A model generated the notes under the pieces. That model was given only the letters and a program-made list of their open reading frames with translations. It ran no database searches and was not told where the DNA came from. A stretch of DNA of 64,000 bases, from positions 3,624,001-3,688,000 of the forward strand of contig OW028577.1 of NCBI GenBank assembly GCA_932294295.1, written 5' to 3'. Source of the DNA: Alitta virens. Lineage: Eukaryota; Annelida; Polychaeta; Phyllodocida; Nereididae. Below are positions 1-11,037 of the stretch, in pieces; the stretch's first letter is position 1, and every line of letters starts with the position of its first letter. A program made the translations under genes and the position numbers.

Positions 1-449
1 CGCTCCCCCCGCCCACCTAACACCAACTTTTTTTCTGAAAAACCTCGTAATACTATTACTGAATAACACTATATATTAACAGTGATTTATACAAGGATAT
101 TTGGTCATATTTTGTAACACTAAACCTGGAACAAGGCAAAGTGGACCGTAATCTGATCAATAAATGATACCCCCAACTTTCTGACTATAGTAATAAGACC
201 TCTTCACAGCAAATAACTCATGGTTTGCTATTTTATCCCAATGCTGTGATTTCTACTGTTTCCCAAGAAGCCTGACACCATGATGACGTCGTCATGACGA
301 CAGAGAAGATTGGACGAAAAGATAACTGCCCTGGAAAGACAGAAAGCAGTGCTTCAGATGATCCTGGGTTGGATCAGTTATTTTGGACAAAATTTTAGGA
401 AATAGAAAGATGAAAAGAATAATCTCACAATGCAGATGCATTCTTATTG

Positions 450-640
450 AAGGGTGGAGGCCTACCTCAGTGGTAGCGTGCTGGGCTGCTAACAAATGGT
501 TCCCGGGTTCGATTCCCAGTAGAGCCTAAATTTAGATGGCTGTTTCATCCTTCATCTCATTGCCATGGTCCCTGCCTGTCCTAATTAGCCCAACTGGTGC
601 AGAAATACAGGACGTAAAGCCCTAACCTACCCACCCACCC
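450..640 (+). mobile_element. tRNA-derived SINE, family 1, with target-site duplication
   Basis: The 5' part looks like a tRNA: an A box (TACCTCAGTGG) near 470 and a B box (GGTTCGATTCC) near 509. A family body follows (GATGGCTGTTTCATCC ... GGACGTAAAGCCCTAA) and the tail is CCCA-rich, not poly(A). An 11-bp direct repeat, CATTCTTATTG, flanks the unit exactly at 439-449 and 641-651, as expected of a target-site duplication made by LINE-driven retroposition. The same body recurs at 2694-2847, 22493-22568, 47300-47475 and 53806-53990. The element is non-coding; its transcription by RNA polymerase III is inferred from the boxes. Confidence 0.88.
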
Positions 641-659
641 CATTCTTATTGCATTTCAT

Positions 660-1050
660 TACACAGTCAAACCTGCTGGTAATAAAATATTTGGAACCAT
701 CCAAGAGGGTTCGGTTTAACCAGATTCTACCATGCGCTGGTCTGGTGTAAAATATAGGCAAAAAATCTGTTCATCTGCAACAAACTCGTTATATTATTAC
801 CATCTGTATTCGTACTTATTAGTACACATTTGAATATAAATTGGTGTATATATACACAATTGCAAAAATTTTGGTTTCAATTACAGCATAAAAAGTCAAT
901 CAGTTCTTTAAGTTTGTACATGTTGAATATACTGCATTCATAGAGTCCATCTCTCACATATAACTGGACTATCATTTCAGTATAAGCATGCTCGAATGCT
1001 CCTTATAAATGGGTCCGGCTCTAAATGCATGTACTGTGTATTATGTAAGA
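660..1050. other. No gene seen; AT-rich spacer
   Basis: AT-rich sequence with no long reading frame, no recognisable repeat and no clear splice-flanked exon. It lies between the SINE and the coding remnant that starts near 1054. Confidence 0.5.
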
Positions 1051-1053
1051 CAG

Positions 1054-1399
1054 GTCAGACTATAAAGATTCTTTCCTGGATCAGTTATACAAACGATTTC
1101 TAAAACTGTACTGGTCTTTTGCTGACAATGAAAATTCTACAGTAAAATTGATATGCAATGTCGCAAAACATGGCATTATAGACGGAAATTTCCATGAAAT
1201 TTCAAAGCAATGGCGATATCCTGAATGTCATCTGAGAAGCAAATTGCAGTTCAGAGGTCAGAGACCAAAACCAGTTATTGACAATAACAGAGCGCAGCAA
1301 ATAAGAGACCTAACAAAATGTTTGGAAGGTTCTTTACATTTGCCAAATTTTACGATGGACGATATAAAATCTTTAATCTATTTAATTTCAACATATTAA
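1054..1399 (+). pseudogene. Coding-like fragment of unknown family, probably one exon or a transposon remnant
   Basis: One frame stays open for about 115 codons, from an AG just before 1054 to a TAA at 1397-1399. The composition is protein-like, with aromatic and charged residues (SFLDQLYKRFLKLYWSFAD early, then FRGQRPKPVIDNNRAQQIRD). The first ATG of the frame is at 1148, but the coding-like stretch begins earlier, so a splice acceptor near 1053 (...GTAAGACAG) suits it better than a start codon. I do not recognise the family. No second exon was found on either side, so it could be a lone exon of a larger gene or debris of a mobile element. Confidence 0.35.
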
Positions 1400-1550
1400 C
1401 TGAAACTGCAAATTTTTCATATAACTTTTCAAATTTTCTTGTACAATTTTGTGCGAATGATTGTTATTATTATTATAAGGAAGTCTTTGTCTTTATCATG
1501 CACCAGCACAGACACACTCCACTTCTATTTTAACCCCCAGAGAATGGTTT

Positions 1551-1665
1551 AGGGAATACGATGTGCCTTATAGACAGCGCACGACGAGGATTCGAACCCA
1601 GAGTCACTGCCAATGCCATGCTAACCACTTGGCCACCCAGACCCCTTGTTGTATATACACCTAAA
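1551..1665 (-). mobile_element. tRNA-like SINE head (third type)
   Basis: Read on the minus strand it carries TGGCCAAGTGG (A-box-like) and GGTTCGAATCC (B box), about 40 bp apart. The 3' side does not pair with the 5' side as a tRNA acceptor stem would, so I read it as a SINE head, not a tRNA gene. It abuts a small MITE at 1680. Confidence 0.55.
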
Positions 1666-1679
1666 ATGCACTTCATATA

Positions 1680-1753
1680 CATGGCCAAATGTGTGTTTTT
1701 CATGCGTTTGGATAAACGCATGGAAAACGCATGGTTTTCACCATTTGGCCATG
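1680..1753. mobile_element. Short TA-target MITE (CATGGCCAAATG ends), deletion derivative
   Basis: The ends are inverted repeats CATGGCCAAATG / CATTTGGCCATG, flanked by TA on both sides (1678-1679 and 1754-1755). Inside, GCGTTTGGATAAACGC is itself nearly palindromic. Longer relatives are at 53023-53173 and 60801-60930, which carry an extra central segment (around CTCATTTTAATT) missing here. TA duplication and perfect ends suggest a Tc1/mariner-type non-autonomous element. Confidence 0.78.
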
Positions 1754-2693
1754 TACTCTTAGGTCGAAGATACCAACTGTGAAGACTTTAGTCTCAGTAA
1801 AAAAGATATCTGTGATATAATAGAACATTTAGCCACAAATTGATTATCTGGGGTTTTAGCTACCCTCTTTTTTTTTGGTGCGAATCATTGTTTTTAAATA
1901 TTTAGTTTTTGTTATTAATCTTGAATTTTATACTGTATATTTTATATGAATAAAGCTTATTATAAAGCTTATAATAGTCACTACCAACACGCTTTAAAAA
2001 GAGACTTTCTCGGCTGCACACGCTATATGTACTAAATATATCCAGCAGTATATGTCCTCTGTATATGTCCTCTGAAGTCCTAGGGCAGAGGACTTGACCT
2101 GAGGTCACAGTGGCCATATGAAGCCACATTGATCAGCGAAACTTTTCTGCAATATTACGAAGGACACTCCGCTCTTTCAAGATGAGTTAGTCGCTAGCTT
2201 GGAGCGGATCGTGATATAGAAATTGCGACTCTGTGCACTGTCAATTGCTGGGAAAAAAGATAAGTTGCCAACACTTTTCTACACACTAATACTTCTGAAC
2301 TGCGAACTAAACCGATTCGGATAACAATCAGTAGATTCGCACTCTAAACCAATCAGTCATTTCACATTATGAATTTTATCAGTGTAAGACAAAAAAAGGT
2401 GTAGTGCGTTTGAAACTATGTTTACTTGGATGATTTTTCTATTTTTCCCATCATTAGGTAAATCTAAATTCAAACAATGTCAATCTAAAATAGCAGGATG
2501 TCATCTTCCCATGACTTGGGAGGATTCAGGATGTGGAAGTTGCTGCTGCCTCGACACCATATAAGAAACGGAAAAGACCTACAGACGGTCGGTAGATGCT
2601 AGACTTCCTATAACTGCTGACGTCGGTAGTGAGTGGTATCTTGTATACTACAGACGCTCCTGACGTCGGTAGGCTACCTGTTTTCTGCCCGTT

Positions 2694-2847
2694 TTTTAGC
2701 TCCCTTACGTCCTGTATTTCTGCACCAGTTTGGCTAAGTAGGACAGGCAGAGACCATGGCAATGAGATGAAGGAGGAAACAGCCATCCAACTTAGGCTCG
2801 ACCAGAGCATTTCCTCTGAGCTAGGCTCCCGCCCAGGAAATCTCATC
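2694..2847 (-). mobile_element. SINE family 1 copy with truncated tRNA head
   Basis: The minus strand matches the family body (GGATGGCTGTTTCCTCC, CTGCCTGTCCTACTTAGCC, ACAGGACGTAA). The head keeps AGCCTAGCTCAG but has lost most of the segment between the A and B boxes. It is directly preceded, at 2880-2955, by a separate tRNA-like head. Confidence 0.75.
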
Positions 2848-2879
2848 TAAACCACTTCTAGCTAAGATGCAGCAAATAA

Positions 2880-2955
2880 CACAGTCTTGGGGCCAGAATC
2901 GAACCCGGGTCATTCTATTTATAATTAACCACCAGTCCACTAAGCTGCATTGCGT
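2880..2955 (-). mobile_element. tRNA-like head of a SINE
   Basis: On the minus strand the segment has AGCTTAGTGGA (A-box-like) and GGGTTCGATTCTGG (B box). It sits immediately 5' of the truncated family-1 SINE, so it is either a second insertion or a composite head. Confidence 0.5.
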
Positions 2956-3039
2956 TTTATCAGTGTTGATGAGGTTTTCATTACAGCAAAAAATACTTTT
3001 CATACTAAGTAACATTTTCAGTTTTTCTTGAAACAAGTG

Positions 3040-4900
3040 ATGGCCAAAAAATTACTCAAGCAGTAAATTTAAAGAAAGAAGAAAATTAAAATCATTTGGT
3101 AACAAGAAAATATAACATATTTCAGGTAAATATATGTGTGAAATCTTAACTCACTACAAAATTTAATTGAAACTTTAATCCTTTTGCAAAAACAACATTT
3201 TTGTAGGTGGAGAAAACGATTACTTCGAGAACTTAACTTCCGAGTCTGGTGAGTTCATATACCATACATTATGCATTAAAACTGGTTCTTGGCACCTTAG
3301 AAAGCAAGGATAGATAAGGCAAAGGCATAACTCAAGGGTCAATGCTGCAACCTAGGACTGAGATTAATATTGCGAAAGTGCAAAAATCTGGCATGAACAT
3401 CTATTGTTGAAAACTACTTCTCAAATAATCAATCCTGCTGTAGAAATTGGCTAAAGTTTGGTCTTTGGGAATGAAATTATATTGTTGACCTCTGGCAAGA
3501 CCTTGTAAGTACACTTGTTATACCAGAAAAGATATTTACATATGTATATGACAAGTATGATTGGAAAACAATCCACTTATTATGGCTTATACGGTCGGAC
3601 TTGCTCATTACGAACCCTTTAAGACTGTAAAAAGTTATGACCGGTTTTGTTATGCATGTGCAAAAGGTAGGCTGAAATTTAAATTAGTTCCGGAACCATG
3701 ACCTCGTTATAACTAAACTTCCGTTATAAGCATGCGCATGCTTGTTACAAACAGATCTGACTGTAGTGCAGTTTTTTCTAGGAATATTATATACACACAT
3801 ATATATTATATATATTACTATGATATATATATATATATTATATATATTATAAAGCATAACGAATACTGTATACCACCGCCATCTCACACTATAGTAACAG
3901 CTAACAAGTCTTGCAAGTTTTGTTGAAACATCCGAACCATATTGTGGAAGATGCCAGAAAGCAAAATAAAGAAGATTAAAATCTATCACCACGTACAATG
4001 AAGTAGCACAAGCAATATATTGTCATATTATCTCAGTGCTATTAGTAAGCCAGAGGCGGAAATAATAATGAGATGATAATGCCTGAAGTCAACACTATCA
4101 ACGGTTACACATTTACTCCGTGAGTGGGATTTTTTTATTTGAGGTTGATTCCTTCACCACTCGGCAACCCAGCATGCCCAGCAACCCACCATGCGTGTGC
4201 AAAAATTGGTAAAAGGACACATTTTTCCAATAAAGTCAGAAAACAGCACTCAATTAACGTGAATCCTTTAGTTGTATCAACAATTTCATCCCATCTTCCA
4301 ACAGTCACAACAATATGCCTCCAAAAGATACACGAGTTTATGATAGGCGGCCATCAATCCACAATAAAGCTTTTCCTTGTGTGAATTTTCACGATTGGAC
4401 AATTGATGCATGAAAAATTACAAAAGAGGCAATTATTCATCTTTTTAAGACCACAAAACATGAAAAAGTCATGACGGCCAGACCGCAAACAAAACGGCAA
4501 GAATATTCCAGATTCTCCTCCGCAGATGATGAATTGTGACAGATTGATTCCTCTGAGGGAACATCAATTCAGGCACCAAATGAGGAAAAAGGGGTATTTA
4601 TACAAAGTGCATCAATAAATAAACACATTTTTAAATCAACAAATTTTCAACATATGTAGAACATCCGAAAATCACAGGTATGTGTCATATATATATATGT
4701 GCACTCATATCAATACTTGCATCACATACATGTACAGCAAGACTCCAAACACAGATAGACAAGAACTTAAGTTAGAAATAATTTAAACCCCAAAATCTTG
4801 CTCATTTAATTATTGGATATGCAGAAAAAAAATTCCAGATATTCCTTAAACATTACACTCTAAGAGTCACATTGGCAATCTGTTCTACAAAGCTCTGAAG
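3040..4900. other. No gene seen; AT-rich intergenic or intronic DNA
   Basis: I see no exon with matching splice phases. It contains a (TA)n-rich patch at about 3795-3850 and scattered AT microsatellites. Short reading frames here have no protein-like composition. Confidence 0.45.
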
Positions 4901-4929
4901 ACTAGAAACCAAAAAATTAAAGAGGCATC

Positions 4930-5165
4930 TCCTTTTGCTCAACCGCGAGCAGTGAAGCAGAGAGAATGACTAAAACCCTGACAGTCGAGTGGACTATCGA
5001 GCGTCCCAAGCCAGACTGTCTCACGCTCCGATGGTGAAATTGAAAACGGAAAGACAAAATATCCCTCTGCTCTAGTCAGCCAGCAAATAGAAAAAGGCAA
5101 CGGCTGACGTGACGTTGCAGGCGTCAAAAAAACTAAATGTACTTTTGCAGCTTCCATGAGCTAAG
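4930..5165 (-). promoter_or_regulatory. Possible promoter or first exon, minus strand
   Basis: A locally GC-richer island in AT-rich DNA. It holds a double ACGTCA-type (CRE-like) motif, CGTCACGTCAGCC on the minus strand near 5110, and an open frame of 72 codons from 5157 with no recognisable domain. Composition alone suggests a promoter; no downstream exon was found to confirm it. Confidence 0.2.
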
Positions 5166-5873
5166 ATTTAACTCGTTTGAAGCGCTTGGAGAATTAGAAT
5201 GTAGACTGGCAATCCTTTCGAGGCCCAACAGTCTAACATGACAAGAATCTATATTATATATATACTCCTATTTGACAACTTGATGTCATTCATGACATAT
5301 GTGTCACAACGTAGACTAAATAAAAATAAAAAGCAAATGACAGTAACAATATCAGCATGAAAAAAAGTAAATAAATAAAAATAAAATGAAGAAAAGTAAA
5401 GTTATATTATATATTTTTTACAGATGTATAATCACACATCAGATTCAAGGATATTAAATGGAGTTTTGCTAACTTGACATAAACCAGTTTTATACTAAAG
5501 TAATGAATATTATAATTACTGAAAATAAATTATTTCTTGCCTCACTGTGAGGAAACTTTTACTTGAATTGGAGAAGTATTTTGTGGCACTGTTTAAGCAT
5601 GTGCCTTGCAGGGGAGTGCGAGGAACAGTGAGACACGGGGAACAGTGAGACAAACCCCTAGTTTCAACACAGTAAAGGTTATAACACTCCCCTTTAGGGA
5701 TTTGGACCAACACTACAAACCACCAGAATGTTCCCATTACCTGCAAGAATTAAAAGCACGAGGTGTTCACAATTTCTCTTTTGGGTTTTTACACAAGGTA
5801 AAGTAATTTTTTTACTCTCATGAGCTTTTAATTATATTTTCAAGTAGTTGTAGGTGCTGGAGATCATCTAATA

Positions 5874-6062
5874 CAGGGCTCGAAATAAGTCGAGAACGAT
5901 CGTTCAGGTTACGTGGAGGTTACCATAATTTATTTTCACTTGAACGGCAATCCGTTCTTGACAAAATGCGTCAAATTATTTTGTAACAACAGAAGGTTAC
6001 CACATCAATATTTTTGGTAACCGGAAATCGGGTACCATTGTTGAACCTTATTTCGATCCCTG
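5874..6062. mobile_element. MITE with CAGGG ends and 5-bp target duplication
   Basis: The termini are imperfect inverted repeats, CAGGGCTCGAAATAAG on the left and CTTATTTCGATCCCTG on the right. TAATA is present exactly outside both ends (5869-5873, 6063-6067). The 5-bp duplication with CAGGG ends matches the outer MITE at 12582-18420. hAT elements usually make 8-bp duplications, so this is an hAT-like group with shorter target sites or a separate family. Confidence 0.7.
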
Positions 6063-6378
6063 TAATAGTACACAAATCATTGGATATTGGTCTTTAATTC
6101 CACATATTAATATAAACTGTGTTGTAGCCATAAGGACCTCCGCAATGTCACAAGTTCATATCGAAAAGCATTGGGAAGAGTGAGACAAAGCGTGAGTGGG
6201 GCAGGGAGAGAGAGAGAGATGCATTAATTCCAACCATAATCATAATCATTTTTACAATAAGAGTATTTGTATACAATAAGTTTAAATATGGTGTTGGAGA
6301 CAGACATTTTGGCATACAGCCGCTAGCATGTCTGCCACCAGGGGATTTCATTTGAAAGTTCATTTTAACATTAGTAAA

Positions 6379-6525
6379 TACATCGCTATGAAGGGATTAG
6401 ATAAAAGATTAATAAAATTGAATTAATATAAAAAGTGGTTGGAGGGAAATTTCATAATTAATGAAAAATATAATTTTAGTTATATATAAATACATCGCTA
6501 TGAAGGGATTAGATAAAAGATAAAT
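6379..6525 (+). repeat. Short direct repeat, two copies about 109 bp apart
   Basis: The sequence around ACATCGCTATGAAGGGATTA occurs at about 6379-6413 and again at about 6488-6525, nearly identical. No function is evident; it may be a local duplication. Confidence 0.7.
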
Positions 6526-6549
6526 AAATGATATTTTTTAGTATACAGT

Positions 6550-8400
6550 GTATACTAAATATGCCTTTATGTGCATCTGGTTGGAATTATTTGAATGTTA
6601 AATATCATGTGATCTATATAATACTATGTATACATTTTTAATCCAATAAATGAACTTAACTCAAAATAAGGGTATTCGCAGAATTGTGCATTTTTTGTTG
6701 TACTATAAGCATAAGGCCATGTCTCACTCTATCCTTCAGCCTGTTTCACAATACCACACCGGTTGGGAACACTGAAATGACATGCACTGACATTGTGTTG
6801 AATCTTCCACAAGGTAGGAACCTGAAACTACTGGAAAGTATGCAAAACTATAGTACCCACATCTGAGGTGGGAGGCCAGTTATGCCCGACTTCAGAATTT
6901 TTGTTATAATTGAAAAAGAAAAGTGTCTCATTCAAGTCAGCTTGCCACCTTTTCCATGGTACTTCAAGAATGAAAAACTTACTAATTCAAAGAGTGATGA
7001 TATTGACACTGATTAAACCAAGTAGTTATAAGCAATAAATACGAATAATGGTAATATTTTTTCATCATCTCAGTTATTCTACTTATTTTATATACTCATC
7101 ATATTACTAACTTCAGCACCTTTATCTGCTTCTTATATTATGCCATTTAGCATACCTGTTTCATGCAAGGCAAGAATCTATTCTATTATATTCTATACTA
7201 TAATATACTATTCTATTCTATGACACAATACAACATCTGAAAATGTCCTAACAACATAATTTAAAACATCTAGAGAGTGAATTTGATACTTATGACTTAT
7301 TGAATTATTTAATAAAAACGGAATTCCTTTATATGACACCATAATTTCTTCTTTAACAGTCCAACATTTGTACTTTGAATTGTTGGGAAAATATGTTACT
7401 TTGACACCATATATAATTATATATGGCATGATGGCGGCATGATGATGCCTACAGCGTAACAGTTCACTATGCTATGCTACTATGCAGGATTTCAATTTAA
7501 TGTAATTGTGTGAAGAAGGCCATTCGGTGACGGTGTCACGTCATGGAAATTAAGCTCTTATCAGTTTCATAAACCGAGGTCCCTTAAGCCAATTAAATAC
7601 TCCGATAAGCACAGAATGATATTTAAACTGCTGTTTTAACAGTTTTCATGCTCCGCTGAATCAGAAAATTTCCAAATTACAACAAAGCAATGTGTTAATA
7701 TCATATTTATCATGACGACAATATCACATCCTATGAAATTGTGAAAATATTTCCACTGGGGAATTTAAAAAAAAATCTCCATTGCTCAATCGAGTAGCAT
7801 TCCAGGACCTTGAAATTAAAATAAACGGCATTTTCTACAATTCGAGGACTTGGAAGCATTATAACTGAAAAGGTTACACAAGCCATCAGTGCAGTCATCT
7901 GGTGCACCACAACAAAATTGGGGCCTGGGAGACCAATTCATTCAGATTCGTTTTGACTTTTGTTCAGACTGAGACTGATATCAGCTTTCCAATTCAACCA
8001 CAATGTCACGCACCCAACAGAAGAACTATCTAATGTAACAGTTCATTCATCTGCATAATAAATACTGCTGGACAACATTACTAGATTGAGTGCATTTCTA
8101 AAACTGCACGCTCAAATATGCAGTCCAAAAATGCAGCACATGCAAATAATTTGTAGTACTTCAGAATTCTCTTCACTAGAGAAAGTTTATAAAGCGGATA
8201 CCGTATTATCAATCAATAACAAGTCCAGACATCTATTATCATACAGAAGATCATTCCTGGCATCCAGATGGTACCAACATTAATTATTCAAAACATAAAA
8301 CTGTTGTCTATGCCTCAAATATATGCATGAGTTGCTAATAGTCTTTTCACTGAGCCGCCCTGAATTCAGCAAGACATAAGTCTTTCCTCTCCTCTTATTA
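6550..8400. other. No gene assigned; downstream flank of the 8.5-kb gene
   Basis: AT-rich. A stretch at about 7165-7225 has repeated TTCTA/ATTCT motifs like the tail of the LINE at 54.9 kb, so it may be a decayed LINE end. No clear poly(A) signal for the minus-strand gene was found just below 8535. Confidence 0.35.
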
Positions 8401-8534
8401 CTCATTTTGCTTTTTCAGACATAGTAGGTCATAACTTACTGATTCCATAAATATAATTTTCTCAGGGATATAACATAAATCAACTAAATAATAAGATGTC
8501 AAATATACATTAAAATGCACAAAAAATACTGCTG

Positions 8535-9548
8535 CTAGGATGCACTTTGCTGCAGCCAATCAGAGTCAAGAGCGGGAACTTTTTCAGCCAATATAATTTC
8601 AGTATTCTGTTGTAGCCACCTGGTGGAAATACAGAGAACCTTCCGTGAAAATCCACTATTGAAGCCCAGCTTGCCATCAGAGTAAGACAAATACAGAATA
8701 ACGCAAACATTGAACAACTCACCTGAGCTTTGCTTATATAAGTAATGTCTTCCTTGCCATGATCCTGGGAAGCAAGAGGGTGTGCAACTTCAGGCAATGT
8801 CAGCATACATTGGAAAATGCTGTTCCGAAGTTTACGCTCCCATCCTGTAGAGAATTAAAAGCGACGCTGCCTTATTCTACACAAAATTTCAAAATTTGAA
8901 TGGCCTGGAAGAAATTTCTTTATTTTAAGTCTGATATTTTTAATTCAGACCGACCCCATTTTAAGCTGCGACTTTAAATTTCAGAAATAAGTCTTGAAAT
9001 TGGGACCCACAAAGACTTTACTGATCGCAGCAGTGTTGTTTAAGATGGTTGATCACACGCAAAACTACCATATTTTCTCTTCCAACCAAAATATTACCAC
9101 GTACAAAATTCAACCACTCAAACTTTGGGCAATTGTTCTGAAATATAGTGATTATATATGAATAATATCTAATTATTTCCTTAATAAGTAAGGAAGATTA
9201 CAAAAGCCTATAAAATTGTTTTTCTCAGCCTATGAGATGCATAACACAACAAACCTGATTTTGTCAGCTCCGTTGTCAAACCTTGTTTCAAATCAGACAG
9301 CTTGATGTTAGATTTGGTAATTTCATTCTGTAATAAAAGTTATTTATCAAATATCATGCAGGTTGGCTGATCTTTGGTATTCAAGATTAAAATGCCAGCT
9401 GATCTTTGGCATTTTAGATTTGAAATGTCACAGCAATTCTTACTCGGGCAGCTCGTTCCAGTTGATCAAAGATTGGTTGGCTCTGCAAATGGGCCACAAT
9501 TCTCGCCGTCAGGGCCATTACGGCCTCTGCATCCCCCGACAAGGCCAT
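8535..9548 (-). CDS. Four-exon host gene for a 134-residue protein of unknown function
   Basis: Four minus-strand exons join in frame with GT...AG introns: 9548-9444 (ATG start), 9327-9255, 8844-8723, 8639-8535 (TAG stop). The introns are 116, 410 and 83 nt. Phases agree at every junction; the exon 2/exon 3 join splits a glycine codon (G|GA). Donors are GTAAGA, GTTTGT and GTGAGT; acceptors end TTTCCAG (5' UTR), ATTACAG and CTACAG, with a weaker GGAAG for the last intron. The protein starts MALSGDAEAV, is mostly helix-forming and polar, and has no signal peptide or membrane segment. Landmarks are LQSQPIFDQLERAAR (residues 21-35), GWERKLRNSIFQ (60-71), KEDITYISKAQ (90-100) and a C-terminus ending SDWLQQSAS. 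I do not recognise the family. The weak last acceptor makes exon 4 the least certain part. An E2F/Myb-type promoter candidate lies about 1 kb upstream, suggesting but not proving a proliferation-linked role. Confidence 0.78.
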
Positions 9549-9558
9549 ACAGGTTCAA

Positions 9559-10545
9559 TCTGGAAATTAAACATTCAATAACAAATATTTTACAAGTTAT
9601 TGATAAATAATTATAATGTATATGCATATTGTTGCAAGTAACTAAAAAACGTACAATAATTAAAGTTGCCCCAATAATTAAATAGCGAGATCATATAATG
9701 GATCCCTATATAACTAGTCCAGGTATAAATTACATTTAGTCTGACAGTTTATCATTTCTTAAGCAATAATTACCAAGTTTAAATTATCACAAAAAAATAC
9801 AAGATAATTGTCTGAAAAGTTGAGTTATTAAATTTGGTAGATAAACAGGCAAAATCAGGATTTCCAGGTTTCAAGTTTTTAAAAATTTGATTTGGCTAGG
9901 GGTGGTACACTTTAATTTTATAATGCATATTATACTTCTGATTTTATTTTAGCCTGTAGTGTAAACTGGAGAAAGTGGTTCTGGTCTACCAGGTTACGTT
10001 TTGTGGGCAATACCCCTCCCCCTACAAGGACAACCTAGACTAGAGTAGACTGATTCATCAGTCCCTACATGATTACAATACTAATCTGTATAGCATACAT
10101 GTATAGCCAAAATCCGAATCTAGATTGGGCTATATATATATTCCAGGGGCGGGAAAGGGACCCTCCCCCAGAGAAAAAATAGATCTATCAAGTGTACACC
10201 CCCCCCCCCCCCCTCTCTCTCTCTCTCCCTTTCCTATGATAAGCTTTGGGCTGCAGCTGTCATGCAGTCTGTGAAAATGGTGAAGTCAGTATACGTGCCG
10301 GAGTCAGCAGTGGACAGGCATCAAAGCTAAGCATCGACTGTCAGCCTGTAAATTTGCTCTTACTTGATTAAGAATCAACCTCGTAACATACTGAACCTAC
10401 CTAGCATCAGTGTAATCAACATTAGAAGCCGCAAACCACAGAATTCTACTCTGTTTCCACGCAACGCATCCAAACAACTCACACAGGAAGTGCCTAGAAA
10501 TTGGGCTGCGCATGCTCATTCAGTAGGCTGAAAAACGCGGGAAAC
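9559..10545 (-). other. Probable 5' UTR intron of the 134-residue gene
   Basis: An acceptor (TTAATTTCCAG) ends at 9560, 11 bases upstream of the ATG, so the transcript probably begins in an upstream non-coding exon. A good donor (CCTGT|GTGAGT) lies on the minus strand at 10482, and another (GCTAG|GTAGGT) is nearby at about 10400. The segment 9960-10045 inside it resembles 34810-34900 and is a dispersed repeat. Confidence 0.45.
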
Positions 10546-10565
10546 TCTTTAACCGTTGAGTTAAA
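10500..10565 (-). promoter_or_regulatory. Candidate promoter with NRF1-, E2F- and Myb-like sites
   Basis: Three motifs sit within 55 bp: TGCGCATGCTC (NRF1-like, 10507-10517), CGCGGGAAA (E2F consensus, 10536-10544) and AACCGTTG (Myb-like, about 10551). The stretch is GC-richer than its surroundings and lies upstream of the minus-strand gene at 8535-9548, just beyond a usable splice donor. In animals this combination is typical of cell-cycle genes. The link to this gene is inference from position. Confidence 0.45.
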
Positions 10566-10849
10566 GAGCAGAGCAATTGTGTACCGTACTCCTAAAAAAT
10601 CTACAATAATACAGTAGGCCATCTGGTTCCCGTGTGTCTATAGCCTATGCATCTTTCTTAATTCTAAGGTATAGGCCTACAGCTGGTATATATATATATG
10701 CTGGGCTAAGATATTGACCATAGAGGCCTATTGTGCAAGTTGTGGTAAATTATATAGGCCATTAGGCCTATATATGGATTATGGCACTATAAGCGTTTAA
10801 GCGTAAAATAATTATTAAATAAAAAACCTTAATTGTTTTCCTATTATCA

Positions 10850-11013
10850 GTACTTAGCGGATTTAGGGGGGGGGGTTAAGGTTAAACCCTCTAACCCCTT
10901 GACCAGTATAGTACATTTTAATTTCTTTTTTTAATTCAGCGGTCCCCGTAATGCATTTAACTTTGTCAACCCCCCCCCCCCCCCTTGAAAAAAATTCTGG
11001 ATCCGCCCCTGAG
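10850..11013. mobile_element. Possible MITE with poly(C)/poly(G) subterminal tracts
   Basis: The right end reads TGGATCCGCCCCTG (minus strand CAGGGGCGGATCCA) next to a C14 run at 10971-10984. A degenerate left counterpart (AGCGGATTTAG) stands next to a G10 run at 10865. The paired homopolymers and inverted ends suggest a small non-autonomous DNA element. No target duplication is clear. Confidence 0.4.
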
Positions 11014-11037
11014 GGGTGTCAGTCCGCATAGGACTAG

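Noticed and set aside
8510..8806. Unspliced reading of exon 3 through its donor as a 98-residue protein
   Set aside because: The GTGAGT donor and the in-phase exon at 8639-8535 give a better gene model; the read-through part has no protein-like continuity.
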